The position numbers and the translations under genes were made by a program. Under the pieces are notes generated by a model. That model saw only the letters and a list, made by a program, of their open reading frames with translations. It was not told where the DNA came from and searched no databases. DNA of 64,000 nt from Pelobates cultripes. Taxonomy: Eukaryota; Chordata; Amphibia; Anura; Pelobatidae. The stretch's first letter is position 1. The number at the start of each line of letters is the position of its first letter. Positions 1-12,265 of the stretch are shown one piece after another. The stretch spans positions 75,151,866-75,215,865 of the forward strand of contig OW240924.1 of the NCBI GenBank assembly GCA_933207985.1, read 5' to 3'.

Positions 1-781
1 TTTTATTCTGATGACAGTAACCAACGTCTAGGGATCAGAAATTAGAGTCTGGTACTTTTTATTAGAGCACATGGCTATCTAGATGGGAGAGTGAAAATTG
101 CTTGGTATGGGAAAGCGCATTTGCTAAAAATATTGGTTTAGTTATGGATTTGGGTTTCTTAGTGTTGTTTTTTTTTTGTTTTTTTTTTAAAGGGTCTTCT
201 ATGTGGAGACCTTGTTAATCTAGTAATAAGAGGCAGGGAATTTAAAGAGCAATCCCGATATATGCTTCCATGTTTTTTTGTTTTTTTTGCACTGTGCTAG
301 TGGAATGTACCTATGAGCTCAAAGACACCCACCAAAATAAAATGTATAGATATAATAATTTAACTTTTTTAAGGTGCACAGGCCAAGAAAATGGAAGGGG
401 GAAAGAAAGGAACATGGTGGCATTAAGAGATTTATTATCTAAATCCAAACTACATCCTGTCTCCTTTTGTGTTTAAAAGGGGTGTAAGGGTAGTTGCTAG
501 AGGAAACCATAAGGGGCGTCCCCTGTTTTAGGTTTCCTGTAGAATGCCAGGGCTATACAGCTTTGGGAGTGGAAACTTACAGCATAATTACCTCATTCCT
601 AAACAATTTCTTTATTGTACTACAGATGTCAATAGTGCAATCACTTCATCCCATTCATAAACCATGTATTTTAATCAGTAAGGGAGCAAGAATTCTGGAA
701 AATACGTGGGTTAGCTTCTCAGCACTACACTGGAGCATTTAATGTGAATCTAATGTGACTATTTGATTATTAATTAAAATG
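1..781. other. Unassigned AT-rich sequence, no gene recognised
   Basis: AT-rich non-coding sequence with T runs near 170-190 and 270-290. Short open frames have no recognisable similarity and no splice context. The missing last exon of the peptidase gene was looked for here on the minus strand and not seen. Confidence 0.5.
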
Positions 782-872
782 GGACACTATAGGCACCCTG
801 ACCACTTCATCCTTGTGAATTGTACAGCGCTACGGAATTTGCTGGCTCTTTATAAAAAAATAATAATAATAA
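782..872. repeat. T2-like MITE end fused to an anuran dispersed-repeat end
   Basis: GGGACACTATAGGCACC at about 792 matches the T2-like MITE end. It runs straight into a reverse-oriented copy of the repeat that reads GATTCCGTAGCGCTGTACAA elsewhere in this window (here TTGTACAGCGCTACGGAAT), followed by an AAT microsatellite. Confidence 0.55.
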
Positions 873-1164
873 TAATTGGCATGGTTGCAGTGTAGAAACT
901 GCAATGTTTTCATTGCAGAGTTAAACACAACTCTAGTTGATGTCTTACCCTGTGAGAATAGAGTCAGACTCTGTTATTGAATCAAATGTTGCTCATAGAG
1001 AGCATTTTTTTGGAGTGTAGAAGCACTGGATCAGATGAGAAAACAACAGTATATTTATCAGATTTTTATCAGATTTTAGTCAACTCAAACGGTTGAGATT
1101 TAGTCGACTAAACCAATTCAGATGACTTTTAGTCAAAAGACGATGAATAAACTGAATTGAAATT

Positions 1165-2400
1165 TGTGGCCAAAATTAACACTGGACACGCAACAAATAC
1201 AGACCATATTGGGAGACACTCCACACTTAAGCATAGAAACTGCCCTGTTACATTACACGGAACTACCACTCTCCATATACAAAAGGTCGATCTTGAGACA
1301 CCTGCTTAACGCAGCAAAATCACTTATACCGCTACACTGGAAAACGACAAATCCACCAACCATCACAGAATGGAGGCAAAAGGTGGAAAAAATACAAACG
1401 GCCAAAGCCAAACTAGCAGACCTGCTGGGGAGGAGAGACAAACACACAGAACAATGGAGACCTTGGTATGTATACATCACACAGACCGCAAACACTGACT
1501 AAACACAAAGGGGGGGATCTGTGGGGGGGAGAGCGAGTGCCCGAGCACGTCGGAGGCAACACTGACTCACCCCACCCACACACACTTACAACCCTGAACC
1601 CACCATCCCACCACCCGGATCTCAACAGGAGCAGATCCACAAACAGGGGAGGGACAATAAAGTACCCCAAAGAGGGGCGGTCACGTAGACCTGGGAAGGT
1701 AGAGAGAGACACACGGAGGAGACATCCCAGATGTGGGAAGACACCTAACCTACTACATACACGGAGAGGACGGGACTAACTAATCCTCAGGACATGACAC
1801 CAGGAAGACAGGGGAAACCACCACACAGGTAACGAAAGCTAACCCTCTCATACCATTAAACACATGGTACGAAAGAAAGAAACACCAGCACACCCATTCA
1901 GGGGTGCACTAACATCTTAGTTTAACATGAACATAGCCACATGTAACAAAACTAAACAGGAGCGTATAGCAAACCTACCGTGACAACACGCACAACACAG
2001 AAGTCTCTGAGCGCTAAGCCCATAAATAATTACTCAGCAAAGCAGACACAGGAGCCACACACGGGACCAAAAGGTACCCACTATACAATGAAAATATTAC
2101 GACATACAAGGCATGTATGTATCGGAGGACTGCTCAAAGCCGTCATGTGCCTTAATGATAATGTGATCATTGTACACACGCAATAGGACCTGCGAGTCCG
2201 ATAAAATGTTGCTTGACATGAAAAATTTGCGACCTGCAAGCCGCCACAGTATACAGCAATATCACACACCTGTCATGTAACCTGAACAGTTTGTATGATT
2301 GATGGGACCTGTGAGTCCAAGTCATAGTTTTCTATATTGAAATACAATTGAGAAAAAAAAAGAAAACCTTTCAATAAACATTGTATTTACAATAAAAATT
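1165..2400 (+). mobile_element. L1-like LINE, 5'-truncated 3' end (ORF2 C-terminus plus 3'UTR)
   Basis: An open stretch ending at 1500 encodes LLNAAKSLIPLHW, PTITEWRQKVEKI and EQWRPWYVYI. This is the same C-terminal ORF2 block found in the L1s at 9690-9870 and 27267-29178 (LLxAAxxxIPxxW...EWxxxVxxI...W.PW). About 0.9 kb of CA-rich 3'UTR follows, ending in A-rich sequence with AATAAA near 2370-2395. The 5' end is truncated near 1165. No convincing target-site duplication was identified. Confidence 0.75.
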
Positions 2401-3229
2401 TAACACTGGAACGCAGAAGACGTCAGCAGGTCTGATGACAGAAGCGGAGTGGGGGGCTGCTTCAAAAGTATCACAGCACATTTTTTTCGCCAACAAAAGT
2501 GGGTGGACAGAGGTCAGAGCAGCAGTAGGAACTTACAGTCCTGACATTTTTTTATTTTTTTATTTTTAGGACTATAGCTTCCCTTTTATTGTTAAAACAT
2601 GGATGTATTATGTGTCCCCCCCCCCAAAAAAAGTTATATCCATAGGGGTTTAGATGAATACTTTTAAGTTTATTTTCCAAAGACTCTAAGGCCCACTGTA
2701 GATGTCTGGCTACAAATGTGTGTCCTGTGGCGGCGGACTCACCTGCAGTCCAAACTTATTTCATTCAGGGACTTAAGAACCACTAGAAATGATCAACTAC
2801 CATGGTGTGGATACCAGTAAGGTTGTTCTTAATTTAGTTGAATATTGTCAGGATAACATACAGAAGTAGGGGAGAATAAGAGAAATAGCAGAGTGATAGA
2901 GCTAGGACCTGGAGGAATAGTTTTAAAACAATCCAGCAATTTAAATGAAATGGCTTAATAATCAATTGATTTTCAGGGACCATAAATCCCAACATGCCTT
3001 GGGATATTCTCAATCCTAATGATAACGGATGACTAAGGCGCACTGTCTCCTGATTGGACTGATCTCTCTCTCATCTCATTGATCACATAGCTGTGTTTCT
3101 TTTAGAAGCAGTACAGGAATTGGGGTGTGTCTGCTATGGGGTGTACACCTGCTGGGTCAGAGACACAGTTTGATACATCTAGTGAAGGTTTCCAAACTGG
3201 AACAAAAATAAAGTGGCTCGATCCTCATT
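2401..3229. other. Non-coding intergenic/intronic sequence
   Basis: No gene recognised. There is a C/A homopolymer junction near 2615-2632 and otherwise unremarkable AT-rich DNA, possibly with old repeat debris. Confidence 0.4.
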
Positions 3230-3545
3230 TTCCTACAGAGCACCCCAGTTATAGAATAACCTCAGGGACACAGTCAAATCTTCATTCAATCTAAAATCTT
3301 TTAAGAGATCTATGGCAATATACCTCAGCACAGAATGCACCTGTCATGGTGGAATATATTTATTACCTGTTATGTATAAAATGTATAAATGTGTGTATAT
3401 TTAGTTTGTATATTGTATTTTTGTAATATTGTATCCTATTGTAACAATGCAATGTTTTGTGGACAAAGACCCAGGACATACTTGAAAACTAGAGAAATCT
3501 CAATGTATCCATCCTGGTAAAATATTTTATAAATACACAAATAAC
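3230..3545 (+). mobile_element. CR1/L2-like LINE 3' end (relic)
   Basis: One frame reads SSFSYRAPQL, stop, NNLRDTVKSSFNLKSFKRSM, the family signature (APxLWNxLP...S...FK..L) of the C-terminus of CR1/L2/Rex-type LINE proteins. The 3' part, CTCAATGTATCCATCCTGG followed by TAAAATATTTTATAAATA, is a tail common in frog LINE copies as I recall. One stop interrupts the frame, so this is a relic. Confidence 0.65.
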
Positions 3546-4204
3546 CTCAAAAAAAAAAAAAAATTGCTAATTAATCATTACATCTATCAAGATACATTGA
3601 ATAATCGATTTGCAGTTTAATAGAAATGTTGATGAATATTTATTTTTGTTCCTCAGTGATCTACGATTGACTCAAAAAATCAATAAATAGGACAAATAGC
3701 ACATCAAGAATGGGGAGAGTAGAATGTGCCCCCAAGGTAGGTAGAGATTTATTTAAATCAAACCATTTTATAAAAATTCAATCACATTAACAATGTATAT
3801 ATACACTTTTTATACAATATTGATTGTTTTTCTTTTCTACAGGACTATAACAGTCTGAGGATTGATGGGATTTTAATATAATTGTTATAAAAGCATAACA
3901 ATTATTTTCAGACAGAACTAGCTTTTTTTTTTTTTTTTTTGGATAATTTTCATACAGTTAGTTCACTGTGTTCTTACAGCACTGGGATACCAGGGTGAAG
4001 GTATTTATAATCAGTTTTGACAATGTGCTGATTATATAATCTCTCTGTTGTATTATTTCTTAAATATATACCTGGTTTGATTAAATTATTGAGGTAATTT
4101 AGGATATTTTTTTTCTCATTTGGTTAACTAAAGTGTTTCAATTCTATTGCTTGAAGTATAGATAAATTCCATATGCACATTTTAATCTCATATTGCCTTC
4201 ATGT
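3546..4204. other. AT-rich spacer, no gene recognised
   Basis: AT-rich non-coding DNA with A/T homopolymer runs (3548-3563 and 3921-3941). No coding or RNA gene signal was seen. Confidence 0.4.
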
Positions 4205-4633
4205 TTAAAGGACCACTATAGGCACCCAGACCACTTCAGCTTAATGAAGTGGTCTGGGTGCCAGGTCCAGCTAGGATTAACCTTTTTTTCTATAAACATA
4301 GCAGTTTCAGAGAAACTGCTATGTTTATAAATGGGTTAATCCAGCCTCTAGTGACTGTCTCATTGACAGCCGCTAGAGGCGCTTCCGCGCTTCTCACTGT
4401 GATTTTCACAGTGAGAAGACGCAAGCGTCCATAGGAAAGCATTGTGAATTGTGAGCCGATGATGAGAAGGAGGAGGAGAGTCCTCCGTCCGGCGCTGGAG
4501 AAAGAGGTAAATTTATCCCCTTCCACCCCCTAGAGCCTGGCGGGAGGGGGGCCCTGAGGGTGGGGACACCCTCAGAGCACTATGGTGCCAGGAAAAAAGA
4601 GTGTGTTTTCCTGGCACTATAGTGGTCCTTTAA
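4205..4633 (+). mobile_element. T2-like (Kolobok-type) multi-hairpin MITE, copy 1
   Basis: The element is flanked by TTAA and has terminal inverted repeats TTAAAGGACCACTATAG. It is non-coding and built from successive palindromes: GGCACCCAGACCACTTCA with its complement, a CATAGCAGTTTC hairpin, a CTCTAGTGACTGTC hairpin, a CTTCTCACTGTGA hairpin and a CCAGGAAAA hairpin. Other copies are at 20767-21168 (reversed), 21533-22010, 32281-32781 (reversed) and 63380-63705. The TTAA target and TTAAAGG termini match what is described for the Xenopus T2/Kolobok family. Confidence 0.85.
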
Positions 4634-4918
4634 ATCTTAAAGTACTGCATGGCTAATTATCCTATTTTGATCTCAGCTTTGAAAGCATACCAATGGTTTA
4701 AAATGTAATGATTACCAAAGCCTGTATTTTAGATACTCCTAGTGGATTCTCCTTGGAACCACTGATGTAGGGGATATGTAGCTCTGGCGGGTATAGCTAG
4801 AAAGATGGTTATTACCAATGTTGCTAAGCAATATAATGTAAACAGGACCTAAGCATATGTGAAGAGGTGTTCAGACATCGGACCTTCTTCCAAAGAAATA
4901 GAAGGCAGAACATCGACA

Positions 4919-5303
4919 TTAAAGGGAGACTGTAGGACCATAACTATTTCATATCATTGAAGTTAAGTTCAGTAGTCCCCTGGCACTGTCCTTCCATTCA
5001 GCATTAAATCAGTTTTAATGAGCCTAATAAGGAAGCATTACACTGAGCAGCAGTATGCTTTCATGCCATCACCATCATACCTGCCATTGCAGGTATGAAT
5101 CTATATAGCTACAAGGAAGTTTGTGTAATTACTGCCTTAGGCACAGTTCTGGGTGGGTCAGAGCTAGGGGAACCCATGGATCCTAATTTAATGGTAGACT
5201 TATCGAAAATGATTTAACACTAAATGAAGGGATTGTGTGTCTCCAGGCATTACAGCAAATTCAATTAGATGAAATGGTTATAGTGCCTATAGTTTACCTT
5301 TAA
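4919..5303. mobile_element. T2-like MITE with TTAA ends
   Basis: Starts TTAAAGGGAGACTGTAGG and ends with the near-complement CCTATAGTTTACCTTTAA. It is 385 bp and non-coding. The ends and TTAA flanks relate it to the other MITEs here, but the interior differs from the multi-hairpin family. Confidence 0.65.
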
Positions 5304-5538
5304 TCTTGTTTTGAGACTTTTTCTCTCTATCTTACATGATGGAGAATCATGTTGTAACATGTAATATAAGGAGGCAATTGTAAAACTGATTCTTCAGTGT
5401 GTGGGTTTTAAATGTGACTCTAAGCTTGTTGCCACTACAAACACTAACCCTTTGCATATACCACTGCCCTTGTTGGCACAGCTTCAGTCAAACACAAAGC
5501 AATAGCCAATACAAAGTAAAAAGAACATCTGAGGTGTT

Positions 5539-5554
5539 AAAAAAATAAGAGTAT
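5539..5554. repeat. Target-site duplication, left copy, of the 5.05 kb L1
   Basis: The string AAAAAAATAAGAGTAT directly precedes the L1 5' end and recurs at 10607-10623 after its tail. The pair defines the insertion boundaries. Confidence 0.85.
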
Positions 5555-5732
5555 AGGGGGCGTGGCTTGGGCACCGGACAAGATGGCCGCATAAACTAAG
5601 AGCCCCGCACCGCCTGATCCATGCACAGCACTAAATCGCCCCCCTAGATGCCGAGGGGGTAAACAGCAGGGCCCCCTCAATGGGTATCTCCAACCGCAAA
5701 CTAGCGGGAGCAGCGAGGCGGGAAGCCCCAAA

Positions 5733-6590
5733 ATGGCGCCGGCATCCCCGTCGGGCTCCGATAACACTGCCCTGGAACGAATCTGGGAAGAATTGAGGAG
5801 CCTAACCGCATCCATGGTCACCAAAGCTGACCTCCACATCCTCACAACCACCATACAGGCACTGGAGCAGACCACTGAGGCCCATACCAACAAACTCACT
5901 GCTACAGACATGGCAGTAGCCCGCCAGGGAGAAGTTTTACTGGCGATGCGCAGACACATTGAAGATCTGGACAATAGGGGGCGACGCTGCAATATAACGA
6001 TCTGTGGAGTACCCGAAAGTGACTGGGAAGAAAACGCAGAGGAAATCCTCACAGAACTTTTCCAAACACTGCTACAAGCGGCTGCCCTCCCCCACCCTCT
6101 CCCCCCCATGCTCTGAATTTGAGAGGCCACAGGGCATTAAGACCAAGATCGCTAGAAGGCGGCCCGAGAGACCTGGTGTGCTGCCTGCACTTCTTTCCGG
6201 TGAAGGATTCCATCATGAGAAAGGACTGCGAGAGACCTACATGGCCCTACAGAAGAACGCAGGTCTCCTTCTACAATGACCTTTCCCCCATTACCTTAGA
6301 GGCCGGGCACTTAGACCGGTAACAGCGGCATTACGTGACCACAATATCACCTATAAGTGGGGGCTTCCGTTCGCCCTGCTCGCACGCCAATCCGATGGGT
6401 TCCACTGCGGTGGACATCCCTTGCTTTATGGAGGAATTAGAGCTACCGCCTGTGACAGTAGTCAACTGGAATCTGGGGCCCGTGGGACCCCCACCGAGAC
6501 CCCAGAGAACACCCAGGAGACGCGACACACGATCACCACCGGGACATGCTCCCCAGAGACGCAGGCACCCGGCTTCCCCGGAGGAATAAG
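5733..6590 (+). pseudogene. L1 ORF1p-like pseudogene
   Basis: The first 127 codons (5733-6116, start ATG in MAPASPSGSDNT) give a heptad-rich coiled coil (LERIWEELRSLTASMVTK, then LEQTTEAHTNKL), then GRRCNITICGVPES, the RNP-type strand of the L1 ORF1 RRM domain. After a stop at 6114 the homology continues in other frames (CERPTWPYRRTQVSFYNDLS, then PVTAALRDHNITYKWG), the C-terminal domain of ORF1p. ORF1p is an RNA-binding trimer needed for LINE mobilisation. Frameshifts make this copy non-functional. Confidence 0.75.
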
Positions 6591-6649
6591 TGAGTACTTA
6601 CAGACACATACGGCGTCACCAAGCCGCTCACACACCCGGGGACTCTAAA

Positions 6650-8570
6650 TAGCTCCATCACCCACCTCTCACATAGGCTGCCCAGGAATATTTTGACACT
6701 AGCGCACCTGTAGTATGGACACATTGCCCCGATCGCCCCCCTGACGTCACAAGCTGATATTGGATCCGGATCGCTGGGGTCCCTGGACGCCTCGGGTGGG
6801 TTCATTTGCGGGTCTTGGGGTGGGGGGAAAGGGATCTGCAGCCGGGTATGGGAACTCCACCGCTCTTGCTAACTCTATAACCCCCCAAAATGTAAAGCCC
6901 TGGAGAGGGATAACTCCCCTCGGAAGACCGCACACGGATCTCTGTTATTGGGGTGGGGGAACAGGAACAGGGTGGGACGGGTCTTGCCTATCCAGGACCA
7001 GGCGCAAAGCAACACCCCATGAGGAGCTAACCGGGTTTCCACCCCCGCATTATAATGGAGAAGACGCAAAGGGTTTTGGCCTACCTGTGCAACATCAATC
7101 CCCAAACTCTCTCTGAACGCTTTGGGATTCATGGCTACTATCCACGGGACAAGCGGGGAGGACCCAAAGACCTCCATCGGGCCCCCCCCCCCCATAGGGA
7201 TGCTTCCCATGACTGTCGGGGCCCGTCCCCTACTACTCCACACGGTTTGACTTCAGAATGTGCTATACACCTGTATTGTGTTGCAACCTGTTAGCATACC
7301 TATGATAATAACCACACAATTCTAACACCCGAACACAACAGGTGTAATGTTAATACAGCAGGAGTTAGGACACCCGAGGGGGAGAGGATGGGGGTCCCAC
7401 ATCCTACTTTTGGGATAATAGAGGGAGGCGGACAACAACACCTGTTATAGAGGGGACCAGAGATAAGCCCACGCCACCCTAACAGACAACTGTCCCCGAC
7501 ACTAGGACACCTCACTTAGCACTGGGAGAGAGGGACCATATGCAAGGCGAGCTGGGGGGTGGGCTCATCCGACATCTGACACCTTCCTACGGCACAAATA
7601 GGTAGGGCAGATAGACAGGGATCGGAGGGGGAGGGGATTAGGGACACTGGGTACCAGGGTTATCTCTGCCTCCGACAAGGTCACAGACTTGGCAACAAAA
7701 GCCCCCCCCCCCCTCCACATCAGGTGAGCCTCCTGCTATACCCGGAACGTCAGCCTTACCTGAACTTGATACCACTTCCCCCAACCCGGAGTCGCACTAC
7801 TATGGGGCATGAAAGTTACACTATTAGACGAGCCCCGCGCAGGAGGGGGCCACGGGGTTCAGGGTCTGGGAGGAAGACACCCACACACCTAGGATGATAT
7901 TATAGTGCAGGGGAGGGGGGGGGATGGAAAACCGGAGACAAGAGGGCATACGTTGCACCTTGGATGTGAGGGGGGGCAAAGGGGAATGCTGAGTTGTTGA
8001 GTTTAATGTTGTTACTAAGTTCATAATGGCTGCATAACTGCACGCAAGTTTGAATGGAAAGACAAAAGTTGCGTCTCATGTTATGCATAAGGAAGGGACA
8101 GGTGGGGCGGAACAAACTAACCCCTTCCCTTTTTTTGCCTTATAGTTAGACGGGGCCAGGGCTGCGTCACCTACCCTACACTCGGGCGAAATCTTTTGCG
8201 ACGGTGGGCACGGTCATCTCCCGGGCTGGTTGCCGGGGCGACACCCCACCGCGCCCAGCCACTGCACGAGTACCCTCTAGACAGGAGGGAATAGACACGG
8301 GATCTACGCAATCCCAACAAGGATCCCTCTTATAACCACACCTCTCACCCACTCACACTCGTCACACACACACCCACCCACACCACACAACTCACACGCC
8401 TCAACACACCACTCCTGACCACCTTTCCCTACTCACATACCAGCTCCCACCTGACCCCTGCCCCCACCCCACTCTACCCCCCCCCACACTATCCCTGGTC
8501 CGTGCTGGGGGTACAAAGTCTGTGGTTGCTCGCCGCGGGGTCGGGGGCTCCTCGAACCCGATTCCCCCCC
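6650..8570 (+). other. Atypical internal segment of the L1
   Basis: About 1.9 kb of GC-rich sequence with G runs and C runs (7184-7193, 7700-7712, 7911-7922, 8481-8487, 8566-8582). No long frame on either strand resembles LINE endonuclease or reverse transcriptase. It ends in a CA/CCCA-rich tract (8330-8480) just before recognisable ORF2 sequence resumes. Confidence 0.5.
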
Positions 8571-8579
8571 CCCACCCCC

Positions 8580-9890
8580 CCTCCCAGGGTGCTATATCTC
8601 GTGCAGACAATACCCATCACGCCGCCGGCGACCTTCTTCTCCTCCCTCCGCAGTAATCCGCTTTACATGGCGAGGCAAACGCTCCAGACTGCGCCACGAC
8701 ATTCTATGCCTGCCCAGATCGAGTGGGGGATTAGCCCTGCCGGACTTTAGAAAATATCATCAGGCCACGGTCCTACAGCGTATTTTAGACTGGCATCAGA
8801 ACCCTCCGCGTAAGCCTTGGGCAACGCTGAATAGAGAGGCCACGGAGGGCATGATGAAAACAAAGATCTTGGGGGGAGGCTTGAGAACTAAGGAGCGGGG
8901 GGAAGAGGAAGGGCCGTTCACACAGACACTTCGGGGATGGAAATCTCTAAAGGAAAAGCCAAACATATCACCTACACCTAGCCCACTGCTCCTGGTGACG
9001 CTTAACAGCAAAATTGGGGGAGGTCTGCCGGCCAGAGCATGGGGATTCCTAGGCGAAGGGGACTATATACCCATAAACCGGGCCCTAAGCGCCGACGGAC
9101 TACGAGACCTGGACACACTCCTGGAGAGGAGACCACGGATCCTCATGACCACCTTCAGTAATATGCAGCTGAAACACTATTACACAACGCTTACACACAG
9201 AGAACGTTTACATAGGGAACTGACGTGGTTCGAGGGCTTGTGCGAACGAGGGACCACAGTAGAGCATGCAGTTTCCGCACTATACCAACAACTGATCATG
9301 AACAACCAGACAACCGTGGCCACCTTCAAGACATTCACCACGTCACAATGGGATAAGGCCTTGATATGGCAACACAAAAGCTCCATGAGCTCCTACTACC
9401 AAGAGGTAGGCTATAAACTGATTTCTTCTTGGTATAGAACGCCTACTGTGATCCACAGAATATTCCCGATGGTACCGCTGACATGTTAGAGATGTCAAGA
9501 GGAAAGAGGCACGCTGATACACCTGTGGTGGAAATGCCGAGACATACTCCCATACTGGGACATGGTGAAAACAGAGGTGACCTTGGTACTGGGAGAGATT
9601 CCGGACTGGTCGGCAGAACTAGCCCTATCACACATCTCTCAGCAAAAAATCTCGAGCTATAAAAAAAATCAATCCTTCGACAGTTACTGAACGCAGCCAA
9701 GGAGTCCATCCCGGCCTATTGGGAAAAAAAAACCACCATCCCAACGAAGACGGAGTGGATACAACCGGTAGAAGACATACAGAGCGCGGAGGCACTTCAT
9801 GCCTCCCTAACGGGATGGGAACTCAAGCATGTAGAATTATGGAGACCGTGGTTCATGTACATCGCTCGATACTCACGGGGGGGGGGGGAG
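8580..9890 (+). pseudogene. L1 ORF2p C-terminal domain, pseudogene
   Basis: Begins in the post-RT region (VLYLVQTIPITPPATFFSS) and shifts frame near 8650 (FIWRGKRSRLRHDILCLP, then GLALPDFRKYHQATVLQRIL). It continues in a 212-codon open frame (8851-9489) ending SWYRTPTVIHRIFPMV, then after a stop into the Cys/His knuckle RCQEERGTLIHLWWKCRD, and ends with LLNAAKESIPAYW / EWIQPVEDI. The order and motifs equal those of the better-preserved L1 at 27267-29178. Frameshifts and stops make it inactive. Confidence 0.8.
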
Positions 9891-10606
9891 GATGCCCCCG
9901 GAACTGGGGTGGGCCCCTCTTAGTGCGGACCATCCCACCTCACCTCTTCCCCCTCCCACCCCAACCTTACCTACACACACAAGAGGAACCCCGACATAGA
10001 AAATGGAAGGCACAACACTGGTGCTCACACACCAATCCACCAGCGAGAGACACAACTCACACACTTCTTAAACACGACCAACAGAACACGAAAGAGTAGA
10101 AGCAGACGAGGCAAAGGTCGCATGTAGCGGGACATCCTCCCTGATCACAAACATATAGCCAATAGTACACCGACAAACATCTCCTAAATTGATAAGGACC
10201 TGACTTGCCCCACCAGAGCACAGGGACGGATAGCCCAGCTAGATAGAATAGGGTCATATACCACAGGTAATGATGCGGCCAACCCGTCTAAATAAGGTAA
10301 ATTTTGAGTTACAAGTCACAGGTGAACATACAAAGTTAGACAGGAAGCAGAATGCTATACCCTTTGACCTACATCAGAGGGAAAGGAGGGCGAAGAGAAG
10401 GTAACTGATATGTTGACCGATGGAAAACTTAAGGCTACGACCCAGCCCAGGAACATAAATACACCCAAGCTCCTTGTGACCATACTTAACACATGAGTTT
10501 TGTATTTGTGTTCTCTTTCTGATGAGGACCTGCGCTTCCCACGTGAAAAACCTCTTTGTCATCTATTACCTCTGTTACCATAAACTTCAATAAAAACAGA
10601 TTTACC

Positions 10607-10623
10607 AAAAAAAATAAGAGTAT
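10607..10623. repeat. Target-site duplication, right copy, of the 5.05 kb L1
   Basis: An A run followed by TAAGAGTAT repeats the sequence at 5539-5554 right after the L1 A-rich tail. Confidence 0.85.
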
Positions 10624-11793
10624 ATTAATGAGGGGCTAAATATAAGAGGATATTAATTAATTTTGTTATTAATACATTCTATTGATTTTGAAAATCTAGT
10701 AGGAAATAGGAACGTACAAATATTTTCAATCCTCTTCTTTTTTTTTTTTTAACTGCAGAGATGCTCTTAATTTTTTATTTGATTTTCAGCTTTAATACTA
10801 ATGTTTTTAGGATGGTTTACAATGCTAGATATGTGAGCACATCAAGGTTATGAATGCCATATCGTGCCAGGGGGTTAAACAATTCCTACGACTGTGGCCC
10901 AAAGGAGGACTGTAAGGTTATCAAAGTCTTTCCTACTCGTACTAGGTTAAACATCACTGTGAGGGGGAAAAGATCTCCCCCAATGCGCACATATATTGTG
11001 AAAATGTCTTGCATTTGGAATCTTGGCTTCAATGTCTTGTGCTTTCAGTCTACAGTTCATAGCTCTGGTAAAAGTGCATGATTTAGAATGTAAATCCTGT
11101 GCTTTTGTGTCAACTTCACAGATGAAGAGAAAAAAAAATATAATATAAAATAAACCGGTTTGATTGACAAATATCATAGATAGACTTATCTTACTTATTA
11201 AATACTTGAATGTTGAAAACAAGGCAATGATTGCTGTCAACTAAAACAGTTTGTGAAAAGCTATTGCAAATTATTTATGCTAGAGAGACTAATCCTAAAT
11301 GTTTAATACCTTATTTTGAATACAGAGCAGTTGACACGGTCAGTCAAAACAGCTGTGCTATAATCCACTCCAGACTTCAGACAGAGTTACTTTCAATTCT
11401 AATAAAACATTTAGTATTCATTTTTAGAGTAAGTCCCACTGTGTTGTGGGTTGTCTTTTTTTTTTTTTTCTCAATTCACATAGTATGAATTTTGCGACAA
11501 TTAAATGCAATAAGTGCGATTTCAAAAGTTAGAACAAGCATTGAACTGGGTACAACAATAGAGGTTTCTGACGTATATGGAATTGAGTGAATTGAGTTTT
11601 GGATGTTATGTGGTGGTTGAGTGTAGAACGGGATAGCGACATCCTGGTCTGGAATCCTGAAGTAACTGTCTTGAGAGGCTGTCTCCCCCAACATACTCAG
11701 GGTATGTAGTTTTTTTAATTCTAAAAGTGAAATTGTGGGTTATTGTTTGTTTGTTTGTTTTTTTTGTTTTTTTTACTTAATACCCTGACCACC
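10624..11793. other. AT-rich non-coding sequence
   Basis: No gene recognised. It contains T runs (10737-10750, 11455-11470) and a TTTG microsatellite (11742-11775). The minus-strand open frame at 11476-11694 does not resemble the peptidase or any family I know, and lacks a polypyrimidine tract and acceptor. Confidence 0.4.
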
Positions 11794-12015
11794 GAATTGT
11801 AGAAATAAAATAAAATAACCTTTAACCCTTATTGGGTATGTATTAAGAATAAAGAAATTGGTAAGTAATTAATAAATAGCAAATAGATTGACTAGATAGT
11901 AAATCCCTGCCAAGTATCTACTGAAAGAGAAAAACTGACAAATGTATTCTTAATACATACCCAATAAAGGTTAAGTTTTCTTTTATATCTACAATTCTGT
12001 AGTGAGGTTATTCAG
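11794..12015. repeat. Foldback repeat, about 60 bp arms
   Basis: ACCTTTAACCCTTATTGGGT and TATGTATTAAGAATA in the left arm (about 11794-11853) are complementary to the right arm (about 11941-12015), including ACCGAATTGTAGA against TCTACAATTCTGT. It could be a MITE or a snap-back element. No superfamily assigned. Confidence 0.65.
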
Positions 12016-12265
12016 TCATTTTAGTTCTTTCCATTACTGAGTTCATGCTCCTTTACCCCTGGACCTTTGATATAGTTTCTCCCACCCTCTCACATTTATT
12101 GTTTTGTTTTTTTTTGTTGTTTTTTTTGTACCACTTTATTATCAATATGTAACAACCACATTGTTTTAAAAAGCAAAATAGTTATTTCCTTCATATTGAA
12201 TGTCCTTGCAGCTGCATAATTGATTCATATATGTGTACTTGTTAGTAGTACTGCTGTCGTACTAT

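Larger units (their letters stand above)
5555..10606 (+). mobile_element. L1-like LINE with both ends intact but internally altered
   Basis: The 5.05 kb insertion lies between 16 bp direct repeats. It begins AGGGGGCGTGGCTTGG, a typical frog L1 5' end as I recall, and ends after AATAAAAACAGATTTACC and an A run. ORF1 (5733 to about 6590) and the C-terminal third of ORF2 (about 8580-9890) are recognisable. Between them, about 6650-8570 is GC-rich, stop-filled sequence in which I see no endonuclease (SDHxP) or reverse transcriptase (FADD) motif. The usual L1 layout would need about 2.5 kb of coding there. It could be a non-autonomous L1 derivative or a badly decayed copy. Confidence 0.85.

Noticed and set aside
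11476..11694. 72-codon minus-strand open frame as a candidate last exon of the peptidase gene
   Set aside because: Its residues do not resemble the conserved C-terminal block of the family, and no acceptor with a polypyrimidine tract precedes a matching phase.
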